Of a DNA stretch of 64,000 nucleotides, positions 24,760 to 31,881 are shown one piece after another (the first letter of the stretch is position 1; each line of letters begins with the position of its first letter). The translations under genes were made by a program, and so were the position numbers. The DNA comes from a virus. The DNA is taken from positions 1 through 64,000 of the IMG/VR virus record IMGVR_UViG_3300025407_000799, one strand, 5' to 3'. Below the pieces are notes generated by a model. It searched no databases. It was not told the origin of the DNA and saw nothing but the letters and a program-made list of their open reading frames with translations.

Positions 24760-25268
24760 ACACTGAAGAACGGCAAGATGTCGTTTACTTTACAGGCTAC
24801 GAGGTTGAACATACTATTTGTCATGGCATGTTTACTTTGTTTGTTGTAGGTACACCTCCTATCGAAGAAATTCTTACAAAAGCTGAAGAAAGCAAAGTAA
24901 AACATATCTATTTTGGTACTAGTCAAAGTTTTAATCCTAAAGGAATTACATTCCAAGAATACCGAGCATGGGATGATGTTATTATTCCTTGTTTAAAGAA
25001 AGATTACTGGGTGACTCTAGACTTTGATGTCAGTCATTCCGAAGGAGTACTTGAATCTTGCTATTGTGAATATCCAAGATTCGTACCAATGATTAGCTGT
25101 AAGATCCCTTACATTAATCAATTTAATTATAATGCCACACTTAAACTGGATGATCGCACCTGGGGTGCTACCAATCCTGGTGTGTGGACTCATCAACTGC
25201 ACGATCTAATGAGTAAAGACAAATACACTTATTGGGATCAATATACACAAGACGAAAGTTTAAAATGA
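24750..25268 (+). CDS. Unknown conserved phage-type protein
   Basis: 172 residues. VVYFTGYEVEHTICHGMFTL, HIYFGTSQSFNP, VTLDFDVSH and the ending KIPYINQFNYNATLKLDD plus ATNPGVWTHQLHDLM recall proteins found widely in marine T4-like phages, for which I know no function. It is a soluble mixed alpha/beta protein with no signal peptide. Both ends overlap neighbouring genes, so translation is coupled. Confidence 0.65.
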   Translation: MGLNTEERQDVVYFTGYEVEHTICHGMFTLFVVGTPPIEEILTKAEESKVKHIYFGTSQSFNPKGITFQEYRAWDDVIIPCLKKDYWVTLDFDVSHSEGVLESCYCEYPRFVPMISCKIPYINQFNYNATLKLDDRTWGATNPGVWTHQLHDLMSKDKYTYWDQYTQDESLK

Positions 25269-25780
25269 AAACAGATTGGGCAAAATTAACACCTTATACA
25301 TTCCCATTAAAAGGAATGACACAGCCTAAAGAAATTTGTGCTGTAATGAAACAACTTAGTATTGACAAGTATGTTTACGAGCTTCGTAATAATCATACTA
25401 TCAAGTATGGAATGAGTGCAGATAATGAAAAATTTCACGGTGCCAGGATTTATCGACAAGTGGGACATTTAGCAAGTTGGGGAACAGCTAAAATAGTTGG
25501 TAATAATGGTAAACCTTTTTTGGATATTGATGCCGAGTTTAAAAATAGATATGGCGCAAATATCGATCATAAAGACATAATTGTCACTGTATGGGGATTT
25601 GATAATTACCCTTGGCGTACCATTAACTTTAGAAAAGAACTTATTGAAGCAGAAAGCTATTTAATAAGTCAATACGAAATGGTTCATCAAGAGAAGCCTG
25701 TGGGTAATTTGTTTGATGAATCATACTGGAGCAATAAAGCCGCACCACTTAAATCAGTATGGGATAATATATTCGAATGA
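25265..25780 (+). CDS. Possible GIY-YIG-type nuclease-like protein
   Basis: 171 residues from the ATG overlapping the previous stop. KYVYELRNNHTIKYGMSADN resembles the paired strands of GIY-YIG nucleases (VY at the first, KYG at the second), followed by an arginine in GARIYRQVGHL and a later AESYLISQYEMVHQEKPVGN that parallels the catalytic Glu and Asn of the family. Similarity is by eye and the second motif is degenerate, so it may be an inactive relative. It lies immediately before queD with an ATGA overlap. Confidence 0.45.
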   Translation: MKTDWAKLTPYTFPLKGMTQPKEICAVMKQLSIDKYVYELRNNHTIKYGMSADNEKFHGARIYRQVGHLASWGTAKIVGNNGKPFLDIDAEFKNRYGANIDHKDIIVTVWGFDNYPWRTINFRKELIEAESYLISQYEMVHQEKPVGNLFDESYWSNKAAPLKSVWDNIFE

Positions 25781-26172
25781 ACAATACACTAAAACAAGAT
25801 TGGCGTCCAAACAAAATGATCTGGGTCACCTTCCAAAAAGAAGGCATCCACTGTTATCCAGCGGCCGCAACTGATCCGAACCTAGCAACAGGAGATGAAT
25901 ATGATGTATCGTTTTTGGCTACTCCTCATCGTCATATATTCCATTTTCGCGTTTGGCTTTCAGTTACCCACAACGACCGTGATGTCGAATTCATCCAGTT
26001 CAAACGCTGGTTGGAAAATTTATACAAAGATAGTATACTAAAACTAGATTATAAAAGTTGCGAGATGATGTCAGATGATTTATATGACGTCATTTCACAA
26101 AAGTATCCAGGCCGTGAGGTTTGGATTGAGGTCTCCGAAGATGGAGAAAATGGTTCATTTATTAAATATTAA
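25777..26172 (+). CDS. queD: QueD-like 6-carboxytetrahydropterin synthase
   Basis: 131 residues. QueD turns dihydroneopterin triphosphate (from FolE) into 6-carboxytetrahydropterin, step two of 7-deazaguanine synthesis. The compact T-fold and ATPHRHIFHFRVWLSV (zinc His51 and His53), DRDVEFIQFKRWLENLY (matching the GMVxDFxxLK helix) and the end WIEVSEDGENGS (matching the VxVxET strand) fit phage QueD-like proteins. Cys26 precedes the zinc histidines and may be catalytic. A second ATG at 25816 (MIWVTFQKEG) is possible. No SD precedes 25777, which overlaps the previous stop. Confidence 0.75.
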   Translation: MNNTLKQDWRPNKMIWVTFQKEGIHCYPAAATDPNLATGDEYDVSFLATPHRHIFHFRVWLSVTHNDRDVEFIQFKRWLENLYKDSILKLDYKSCEMMSDDLYDVISQKYPGREVWIEVSEDGENGSFIKY

Positions 26173-26183
26173 GGAAAGCTATA

Positions 26184-26444
26184 ATGGCTAAGAATTACAA
26201 GGACATCAACTATTTCGAAACTCGTCCTGATATCGTTAAATTGTTTGACGATCTAGAGGCATTTCACGATTGGTGCCGTACAGAACTTTGTGAGTTTAAC
26301 GAAGCTCACCTCTACAACAGAGAAAGTTGGCAGTGGCGTAACTTTGATAAGACACGCCGTCCCAAGAAGCCTTTTACAGGCGAACGCAAGCCTTATCTAG
26401 GCAAGAATCCACGTCCTTACAACAATGAACGTATTTCTAATTGA
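26184..26444 (+). CDS. Small conserved phage-type protein
   Basis: 86 residues with a strong AAGGAAAG ribosome site. DLEAFHDWCRTELCEFNEAH and LYNRESWQW resemble a small protein type common in T4-like phages; the C-terminal 30 residues are basic and Pro-rich (RRPKKPFTGERKPYLGKNPR), suggesting nucleic-acid contact. Function unknown. Its end overlaps the glycosyltransferase start by 20 bases. Confidence 0.6.
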   Translation: MAKNYKDINYFETRPDIVKLFDDLEAFHDWCRTELCEFNEAHLYNRESWQWRNFDKTRRPKKPFTGERKPYLGKNPRPYNNERISN

Positions 26445-27513
26445 TCTAGAAGCTGTTGAGACTAGGTACACGGGTCAATGGAAGACTCATGTGCCTAATC
26501 TCTTACGAAAGGCAGGACACAATGTTCAAATTATATCGGGCCCTAGCGATATTCCTAGCGCCACTACTCCTGGTGCATTTCTCAATTTTGGGGGCACTAA
26601 TATTTATAAGGCAAGCCAAGTTGAACAGCTTGGAAGACTTTTTTGTGCAGGAGCCGTCCAGGCTGGCGATCATTTTATCTTTACTGATGCCTGGCATCCT
26701 GGTGTCATAAATTTAAAGTACATGAGTGAACTGTTGGGCATACCAGTAGTCATACATGGGCTATGGCATGCTGGTAGTTATGATCCTCAAGACTTTCTTG
26801 GTCGATTAATCGGTAATGCTAAATGGGTCAGACGTGCCGAACAAAGTTTCTTCCACGCATTTGATCACAATTACTTTGCTACTGAATTTCACGAACGTAT
26901 ATTCTTTGATAATTTGTTACACAACGGTATGCCTAATGAAAATCCTTGGTACGAAGACGATTGGAATGAACGAGTTGGCAAAATGGTTCGTACCGGGTGG
27001 CCAATGGAATATATGGACGATGTATTAACCATGTATAAGAACATGCCCAAGCGTGATCTTATTTTGTTTCCGCATCGTATTGCTCCAGAAAAACAAGTTG
27101 AAATATTTAGAGACTTAGCTACACACTTACCGCAGTATGAATTTGTAGTATGCCAGGATCAACAGCTAACAAAAAATGAATATCATAACTTGTTAGGCGA
27201 AGCAAAGATGGTGTTTAGTGCTAACTTACAAGAAACTTTAGGCATTAGTTGCTATGAAGGTGCTGTAGTTGATGCTATTCCCATGGTCCCAGATAGACTT
27301 AGTTATACTGAAATGTATTACGATATATTCAAGTATGACAGCAAATGGACTGAATCTTTTGATGCTTATACAGTATATCGTCCAGATTTATGTCGTAAAA
27401 TAATAGAACATATGGATAATTATTCTACTAGAATACCTTCCATACGCAAACAAGCAAAGGACTTACATGACAACTTCTTCAGTGCAACCAGTCTCCTACG
27501 AATGGTCAAATGA
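26425..27513 (+). CDS. GT-B-type glycosyltransferase
   Basis: 362 residues. N-terminal Rossmann-like half (MNVFLIDLEAVE, THVPNLLRKAGHNVQIISGP) and a C-terminal half with the glycosyltransferase-like order: ILFPHRIAPEKQVEIFRDLA, YEFVVCQDQ, and the donor-binding ETLGISCYEGAVVDAIPMVP (E-x7-E pattern). Acceptor unknown: DNA bases, virion proteins or host surface sugars are all possible. Together with the UDP-glucose dehydrogenase-like, Gfo/Idh and MDR genes it suggests a nucleotide-sugar pathway. The start overlaps the previous gene; the end overlaps the next by 47 bases. Confidence 0.75.
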   Translation: MNVFLIDLEAVETRYTGQWKTHVPNLLRKAGHNVQIISGPSDIPSATTPGAFLNFGGTNIYKASQVEQLGRLFCAGAVQAGDHFIFTDAWHPGVINLKYMSELLGIPVVIHGLWHAGSYDPQDFLGRLIGNAKWVRRAEQSFFHAFDHNYFATEFHERIFFDNLLHNGMPNENPWYEDDWNERVGKMVRTGWPMEYMDDVLTMYKNMPKRDLILFPHRIAPEKQVEIFRDLATHLPQYEFVVCQDQQLTKNEYHNLLGEAKMVFSANLQETLGISCYEGAVVDAIPMVPDRLSYTEMYYDIFKYDSKWTESFDAYTVYRPDLCRKIIEHMDNYSTRIPSIRKQAKDLHDNFFSATSLLRMVK

Positions 27514-27916
27514 TAGTACAAGTGCTGGGTTTATAGCCCAGGATATTATAAGCATCGATACTAGAACTATGGCTAATATCAGTGCTGCTGCCGGAGGAAC
27601 AGGCAATGTTACTATTAGTAACACGACTGGAACTAATTACTATTATACTGGCGCAGGTCTTAATAGTAGCGGTACAATATCTATCGGTGCGATTGGTTCT
27701 GGCGCAACTGTTACGCTTAATGGTGCCGGTACTGGATACGACTGGTCGCAATCATTTCCAGTAGATTTTGTCAACGCATTTCCTGACTGGGATAAAGTAG
27801 AAAAAATGTGTGAAGAATATCCCGGATTAAAAATAGCATTTGAAAAATTTAAGACAACTTACAAACTAGTAGTAGACCACTATGACACTCCAGAAGATAA
27901 AAGACCTAAGCCTTAA
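27467..27916 (+). CDS. Chimeric small protein: structural-type repeat plus helical tail
   Basis: 149 residues, ribosome site AAAGGA. Residues 1-100 are Gly/Thr/Ser-rich (GGTGNVTISNTTGTNYYYTG, GTISIGAIGSGATVTLNGAG), like tail-fibre or adhesin beta structure. Residues 102-149 are a charged helical module (DFVNAFPDWDKVEKMCEEYP, then KIAFEKFKTTYKLVVDHYDT) common at the end of small T4-like phage proteins. It lies in a metabolic operon and overlaps both neighbours. Probably a virion or assembly protein; function unknown. Confidence 0.6.
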   Translation: MTTSSVQPVSYEWSNDSTSAGFIAQDIISIDTRTMANISAAAGGTGNVTISNTTGTNYYYTGAGLNSSGTISIGAIGSGATVTLNGAGTGYDWSQSFPVDFVNAFPDWDKVEKMCEEYPGLKIAFEKFKTTYKLVVDHYDTPEDKRPKP

Positions 27917-28376
27917 TTGGCTCGAACGCCATGACCGTAAACGTATTATTATGGATCGTACAGAAAACGAACCATACTTGGAACGCTACTATGTCTTGTT
28001 TAAAGAACGTGTGACATTTCCTTATAATGTTTTCTTACACAAGTTCTTAAAATCAGATCCAGATGATGTACATGACCATCCTTGGAATTACTTTACCATT
28101 ATTCTTGCCGGCGGCTACTACGAGTGGATTGCTCAGTTTAACGAAGACGGTACAAAGAGCTGTGAAGTAAGAGTATGGCGTGGCCCTGGTAGTTTCCGTT
28201 TTGGTAACACACATACCTTTCACCGTATCGAATTAAAAGAAGGCGTTACTCCATGGACATTGTTCTTTGTGGGTAAACGTCAACGCGAGTGGGGATTTAT
28301 TGTAGAAAATAAATGGATCCACTTTGAAAAATATTTAAGTGATAGAAAGAATGGCATACTTCCCAACACCAATTAA
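27882..28376 (+). CDS. Cupin-like protein
   Basis: 164 residues. The centre has a cupin motif 1-like run, VHDHPWNYFTIILAGGYYEW (His-x-His plus a Gly-rich turn), and a second motif, FRFGNTHTFHRIEL, with further histidines, so a metal site is plausible. An ending KRQREWGFIV... follows. Relatives known to me are annotated only as cupin or cysteine-dioxygenase-like. In this setting it could be a sugar isomerase/epimerase or an oxygenase. It overlaps the previous gene by 35 bases. Confidence 0.6.
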   Translation: MTLQKIKDLSLNWLERHDRKRIIMDRTENEPYLERYYVLFKERVTFPYNVFLHKFLKSDPDDVHDHPWNYFTIILAGGYYEWIAQFNEDGTKSCEVRVWRGPGSFRFGNTHTFHRIELKEGVTPWTLFFVGKRQREWGFIVENKWIHFEKYLSDRKNGILPNTN

Positions 28377-28749
28377 CGTATCAACAGCTAATCATGCTGT
28401 TCCTGTTCTAACTAATACTACCGTACCATATGGTGGGTATTTAACATCAACAGGAACTAACACCACTTGGACTACTGGTACTAGTGTTGCCAATCCTTAT
28501 GACACGGTAATGGTTATCAACCAAGGTGACCCTCCTCAATTAGACGTTAAAGGTCGAATGGTTATTAATGGACGCGATTTAGAAGAACGGTTGAATACAA
28601 TAGAAAAAGTCTTGAATATTCCAGAAAGAGATGTTATACTAGAACATAAACACCCAAAGCTCAAAGAGTTGTACGATGCGTACATAAACGCTTTGGGCAA
28701 ATATAGAACATTCGAAGCAATTAAAGGAGAAGACGATGGAACTACATGA
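28351..28749 (+). CDS. Small phage structural-type protein
   Basis: 132 residues from ATG 28351; an upstream ATG at 28339 would overlap more. The first 60 residues are Thr/Asn/Val-rich (TTVPYGGYLTSTGTNTTWTT). LDVKGRMVINGRDLEERLNT plus IEKVLNIPERD is a beta-coil segment of a kind repeated in marine T4-like phages (a short strand pair followed by a coiled helix). The end is helical and acidic. Likely a minor virion protein, related in layout to the gene at 27467. It overlaps the next gene by 14 bases. Confidence 0.6.
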   Translation: MAYFPTPINVSTANHAVPVLTNTTVPYGGYLTSTGTNTTWTTGTSVANPYDTVMVINQGDPPQLDVKGRMVINGRDLEERLNTIEKVLNIPERDVILEHKHPKLKELYDAYINALGKYRTFEAIKGEDDGTT

Positions 28750-28966
28750 ATCAGTTAAAGACACCTACAAAGAAATAGTTATCAAAGAACACGACGGCTT
28801 TCGTCTTGTGTTGAAAAAACACGAAGTATTAAGCCCTAAGGGATTATTTGCTCTTGACTTAGAACAACAACATTTAAAAGATGGCGAGATTGTTGATAGC
28901 AATACTTATAATTACTTTATGACTCGAGAAGAGTTAGCCACATTGGCATCGGCTCTAACAGCATGA
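28736..28966 (+). CDS. Small unknown protein
   Basis: 76 residues with a GGAGAAG ribosome site inside the upstream gene. Mixed charge, with GFRLVLKKHEVLSPKGLFAL and a helical end (TREELATLASALTA). No motif or signal peptide seen. The stop overlaps the phosphoribosyltransferase start by 4 bases. Confidence 0.6.
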   Translation: MELHESVKDTYKEIVIKEHDGFRLVLKKHEVLSPKGLFALDLEQQHLKDGEIVDSNTYNYFMTREELATLASALTA

Positions 28967-29454
28967 AGAAAGTTTACTATACCTGGCAACAAGTCGAAGG
29001 AGCATGTTTAGACATTGCTCGCCAAATGTCAGCACACAATTGGAAGCCTGACTATATTGTGGGTATAACACGTGGTGGACTTGTGCCGGCTAATTTACTA
29101 AGTCAGTATACTGGCATTAAAATGTCAAGTTTAGATGTTAGTCTACGAGACGGTGGCGATTGTGTTAGTAACTGTAGTATGAGTGAAGACGCATACGAAG
29201 GTAAACGGATTCTTGTTGTTGATGATATCAATGATCAAGGATCTACAGTCGCTTGGATTAAAAAAGATTGGCAGTCAAGTTGCTTGCCTGGCGAAACGCA
29301 ATGGCAACATGTATGGGGCGACAATGTTCGCTTTGCAGTATTAACACACAATCTCGGTAGTGAATTTAAAGATCCAGATTACTATGTTTGGACTGTAGAT
29401 AAGAGAGAAGAAGATTGTTGGTTGGTTTATCCTTGGGAGGATTTTTGGTTATGA
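28963..29454 (+). CDS. Phosphoribosyltransferase (type I, purine-type)
   Basis: 163 residues. PDYIVGITRGGLVPANLLSQ (PPi loop region) and the PRPP-binding motif ILVVDDINDQGST identify a type I phosphoribosyltransferase of the xanthine/hypoxanthine/guanine kind, which joins a base to PRPP. The C-terminal hood is short (KREEDCWLVYPWEDFW). In a phage rebuilding nucleotide pools it could salvage purines or recycle guanine released by the DpdA-like enzyme; that link is an inference. ATGA overlaps at both ends. Confidence 0.8.
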   Translation: MKKVYYTWQQVEGACLDIARQMSAHNWKPDYIVGITRGGLVPANLLSQYTGIKMSSLDVSLRDGGDCVSNCSMSEDAYEGKRILVVDDINDQGSTVAWIKKDWQSSCLPGETQWQHVWGDNVRFAVLTHNLGSEFKDPDYYVWTVDKREEDCWLVYPWEDFWL

Positions 29455-29651
29455 CATCAGCATTAGTTAAATTAATTTTAGGTATCGTATTTATTGTATT
29501 TGTTATCATTGTCGGCCCGCTAGTAGGTATATGGAGTTTAAACACATTGTTTCCAGTTCTGCACATTGCTTATACATGGGAAACTTGGTTAGCGTTTGGA
29601 GTATTGTTTGGTAGTGCCACTGGATTAAGTTTTGGATCTCGTAAAAAATGA
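29451..29651 (+). CDS. Small membrane protein
   Basis: 66 residues starting at the ATGA overlap with the previous gene. Two membrane segments: ALVKLILGIVFIVFVIIVGP and LAFGVLFGSATGLSF, with a basic end (SRKK). Function unknown. The upstream in-frame start at 29415 would overlap the phosphoribosyltransferase and is rejected. Confidence 0.6.
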   Translation: MTSALVKLILGIVFIVFVIIVGPLVGIWSLNTLFPVLHIAYTWETWLAFGVLFGSATGLSFGSRKK

Positions 29652-29827
29652 TTACAATAGATGAATTACGCAAAAAAATTGAATCAGTAGATTACGATAT
29701 AATGCAATTACAAAAAAACGGTGGTGGCAATCGGGCAATATCTGCATTACAAACTTACAAAGAATATTTGCAAGACGAGTTAAGGATGATGGAACATGCA
29801 GAGCGATCTAGAAAAAGCATTATCTGA
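29648..29827 (+). CDS. Small helical protein (59 aa)
   Basis: The ATG overlaps the previous stop (ATGATT) and the frame runs to TGA at 29825-29827, giving 59 residues. MITIDELRKKIESVDYDIMQ and QTYKEYLQDELRMMEHAERS predict a helical hairpin or coiled coil around a Gly-rich turn (KNGGGN). Support comes from the tight ATGA join and the 32-base overlap with the HIT gene, whose start would otherwise follow a 145-base gap. Confidence 0.55.
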   Translation: MITIDELRKKIESVDYDIMQLQKNGGGNRAISALQTYKEYLQDELRMMEHAERSRKSII

Positions 29828-30176
29828 CAAAACAGCTCCATGGACTGAAATCGAATATAGAACAAAAACTTTTTGGGTGTTTAAAGATGCATATCCAGTT
29901 ACCGAAGGGCATTTGTTATTTGTGCCTACCTACAAAAAATCTGAAAACTTATATGACTGTTTCAAAGCCGCATATAAATTTGGATATGACGGAGTTGAAT
30001 CAGAGAAATGGCAAGGATTTAATGTCGGACAAAATGTTGGGCAGGCTGCTGGTCAAACAGTAATGTATCCTCATATTCATATGATCCCAAGACGTACAGG
30101 AGATATGGAAGATCCCCGTGGCGGGGTTCGTCATGTTATTCCAGAAAAAGGAAACTATAAACTTGGAAACAGTTAA
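29796..30176 (+). CDS. HIT-family hydrolase-like protein
   Basis: 126 residues. FWVFKDAYPVTEGHLLFVPT and the ending GQTVMYPHIHMIPRRTGDME match the histidine-triad family, which hydrolyses nucleotide-linked phosphoramides or dinucleoside polyphosphates. The normal signature GQxVxHxHxH reads here GQ-TVMY-PHIH: the first His of the triad is Tyr. The other two, one of which is the catalytic middle His, are kept. A nucleotide-removal role is plausible but unproven. Confidence 0.75.
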   Translation: MQSDLEKALSDKTAPWTEIEYRTKTFWVFKDAYPVTEGHLLFVPTYKKSENLYDCFKAAYKFGYDGVESEKWQGFNVGQNVGQAAGQTVMYPHIHMIPRRTGDMEDPRGGVRHVIPEKGNYKLGNS

Positions 30177-30375
30177 TGTTGTTTGGGAAATTGTAATACC
30201 GTGGCACAACCAGAATAATAAATGGTGGAATGAAGCATGTGCTGATGTAGTAGAAGTATTTGGCGTGCCGGGTGAACGTTTTACAAGTCACCCGCATGAA
30301 GATTGTATGCTGTTTCGATTCAAATCAAAAAAGGATTATCAATTATGCAAGATTCTACTTTCAGACAGAATTTAG
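30163..30375 (+). CDS. Small unknown protein, probable TTG start
   Basis: 70 residues if read from TTG 30163, which has an AAGGAA site about 9 bases upstream. In-frame ATGs at 30118 and 30133 would lie deeper inside the HIT gene. The protein (ETVNVVWEIVIPWHNQNNKW, CMLFRFKSKKDYQLCKILLS) is a small alpha/beta domain without recognisable motif. It overlaps the membrane gene downstream by 31 bases. Confidence 0.45.
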   Translation: METVNVVWEIVIPWHNQNNKWWNEACADVVEVFGVPGERFTSHPHEDCMLFRFKSKKDYQLCKILLSDRI

Positions 30376-30548
30376 ACTTTTATAGTGTATTAGTACTAGG
30401 AATAGTGCTAGTGGTGGTTGCTGTTTACTACAATTATACACATCCCCATATAGTTGTAAAATACGATTGTAGTATAGCAGAAATTAGTCCAGATTATCCT
30501 ATTGCTGTTAAAGAAGGATGTCGCAAACTTCGAGCAAATAAAACTTGA
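30345..30548 (+). CDS. Small single-pass membrane protein
   Basis: 67 residues from ATG 30345; an upstream in-frame ATG at 30303 overlaps further and adds no hydrophobic sequence. One membrane segment, YSVLVLGIVLVVVAVYY, follows 12 polar residues, and the C-terminal part (DCSIAEISPDYPIAVKEGCR) has a Cys pair that could form a disulphide outside the membrane. Function unknown. The folE promoter overlaps its end. Confidence 0.55.
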   Translation: MQDSTFRQNLDFYSVLVLGIVLVVVAVYYNYTHPHIVVKYDCSIAEISPDYPIAVKEGCRKLRANKT

Positions 30549-30573
30549 AAAAACCTAAATAAACCTATATAAT
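30545..30573 (+). promoter_or_regulatory. Promoter for folE
   Basis: TTGAAA (30545-30550), 17 bp, TATAAT (30568-30573). The ATG is at 30592 with TAGGAG just upstream. A short inverted repeat, CCTAT (30564-30568) / ATAGG (30580-30584), straddles the -10 and reaches into the ribosome site. Confidence 0.7.
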
Positions 30574-30591
30574 ATACACATAGGAGTAATA

Positions 30592-31320
30592 ATGACTGAA
30601 TCCAACACATATAATATTGACGAAGAAGAAGGCAGACCGTTACATATAGCCATTCGTGAACAAATGAAATCTCAAGGCCAACGATTTTGGGCTGGCGATA
30701 ATATCAGCGATTACGTCGATGAAGAACAAAAAGAAGTTTTAATCGAAGAAGCTACAGTAGCTTTTGAAAAAGTATTGGACACTCTATTAATTGATAGAGA
30801 AACAGATCCAAATTCGAAAGGTACTGCAAAGCGACTAGCTAAAATGTACTTTAATGAAATAATGAGTGGACGATATGAACCAGCACCAGACGCAACAGCA
30901 TTTCCAAATGATTCGGAGGACCGCTACGAAGGTATGTTGGTTGTCCGTAGTGAGCTTCGCAGTATGTGTAGCCATCATCACCAACCCGTTACTGGCGTTG
31001 CTTATATTGGCATTATTGCTGCTCAAAAACTTATTGGCTTATCTAAGTACACAAGAATCGCACAGTGGTGTGCCAGACGAGGTACTCTCCAGGAGGAACT
31101 TTGTAATGATATTGCTAGGGAAATCCAAAAAGCCACAGAAGCTAGAGACATAGGTGTGTATGTACAGGCTACACACGGATGCTGTGAGAATCGCGGTATT
31201 ATGGCAAAAAGTAGTTTAACACAAACTACAGTATTAAAAGGTGCGTTCAAAGACGACCACGGTACAAAGAAAGAGTTTTTTGATAATATTAAGATGCAAC
31301 AGGAGTATGCTTCAAAATGA
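30592..31320 (+). CDS. folE: GTP cyclohydrolase I
   Basis: 242 residues. Converts GTP to dihydroneopterin triphosphate, the first step to folate and to 7-deazaguanines. Zinc ligands are present: Cys126 and His129 in SMCSHHHQPVTG, and Cys197 in ATHGCCENRG, with the neighbouring His195 and Arg201. GLSKYTRIAQWCARR carries the family core. In this operon, with QueD, QueE and a DpdA-like enzyme, its product most likely feeds DNA modification. It has its own promoter, unlike most genes in the operon, so its output may be raised separately. ATGA overlap with the next gene. Confidence 0.93.
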   Translation: MTESNTYNIDEEEGRPLHIAIREQMKSQGQRFWAGDNISDYVDEEQKEVLIEEATVAFEKVLDTLLIDRETDPNSKGTAKRLAKMYFNEIMSGRYEPAPDATAFPNDSEDRYEGMLVVRSELRSMCSHHHQPVTGVAYIGIIAAQKLIGLSKYTRIAQWCARRGTLQEELCNDIAREIQKATEARDIGVYVQATHGCCENRGIMAKSSLTQTTVLKGAFKDDHGTKKEFFDNIKMQQEYASK

Positions 31321-31664
31321 TGTACCAAACGCCAGCTGAAGGCATTATGCAAACTAATGACTGGGGTAAGAGTAAAGTCTACCGAGTTGCCTGCGAGTGC
31401 GGTGCTTCGGAGCATGATCATCATATTTGGGTAGAAGCCGACGACCACGGTGAAGTCGGTGTCACCGTTTATACAACTGTACGAAGCAATTGGTGGAGTA
31501 AAACTCGCTGGCATGCTATTTGGACATTGTTAACTAAAGGTTACGTCGACACAGAGTCTACTCTGGTTATGCGTAAACAGCAAGCATTTAATTATGCTCA
31601 TACGCTGTTGAGTGCTGTTGAAGATGTAGAACAATTCAAAGAGGAACGAGATGCAGAACGCTAA
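31317..31664 (+). CDS. Small conserved phage-type protein
   Basis: 115 residues from the ATG overlapping the folE stop. YRVACECGASEHDHHIWVEA resembles a zinc-ribbon knuckle (CxC plus several His), followed by beta structure (GEVGVTVYTTV) and a helical end. It could bind metal or nucleic acid; function unknown. It overlaps the next gene by 14 bases. Confidence 0.6.
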   Translation: MMYQTPAEGIMQTNDWGKSKVYRVACECGASEHDHHIWVEADDHGEVGVTVYTTVRSNWWSKTRWHAIWTLLTKGYVDTESTLVMRKQQAFNYAHTLLSAVEDVEQFKEERDAER

Positions 31665-31881
31665 ACAAATAACTGATGAACTAATTTACCGTATGAAAAC
31701 TACAGACCTAAATAAGTTTGAGATCAAACGTGAAGTAGGCGACAATTGGTTGCCTGACGGAACTATTCCGTTCGATATTAGTGCCACTAAAGGTATTGCT
31801 ATTTTTACAGTATGGGCAGAAAGTGTTCAAGATGCAGAAGATCAAGTATCGCATTTTTTAGAAAAAGACAACAATGAGTAA
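31651..31881 (+). CDS. Small unknown protein
   Basis: 76 residues, ribosome site GAGGAA. A compact alpha/beta layout is predicted (helix MQNAKQITDELIYRM, strands GIAIFTVWAES, helix VQDAEDQVSHFLEK). No family motif seen. It overlaps the oxygenase gene by 8 bases. Confidence 0.55.
   Translation: MQNAKQITDELIYRMKTTDLNKFEIKREVGDNWLPDGTIPFDISATKGIAIFTVWAESVQDAEDQVSHFLEKDNNE

Noticed and set aside
26425-27513. T4 alpha- or beta-glucosyltransferase acting on hydroxymethylcytosine
   Set aside because: The enzyme looks like a general GT-B type, and no hydroxymethylase or cytosine-modification gene was seen in the window, so this specific activity is not supported.
28612-28640. TTGAAT-N17-TATACT inside the gene at 28351
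   Set aside because: Mismatches in both hexamers, and AT-rich coding DNA gives such matches by chance. No separate gene class begins after it.
31023-31514. Minus-strand frame of 163 residues over folE
   Set aside because: It lies opposite folE and its coupled neighbour, both strongly supported, and shows no family pattern.
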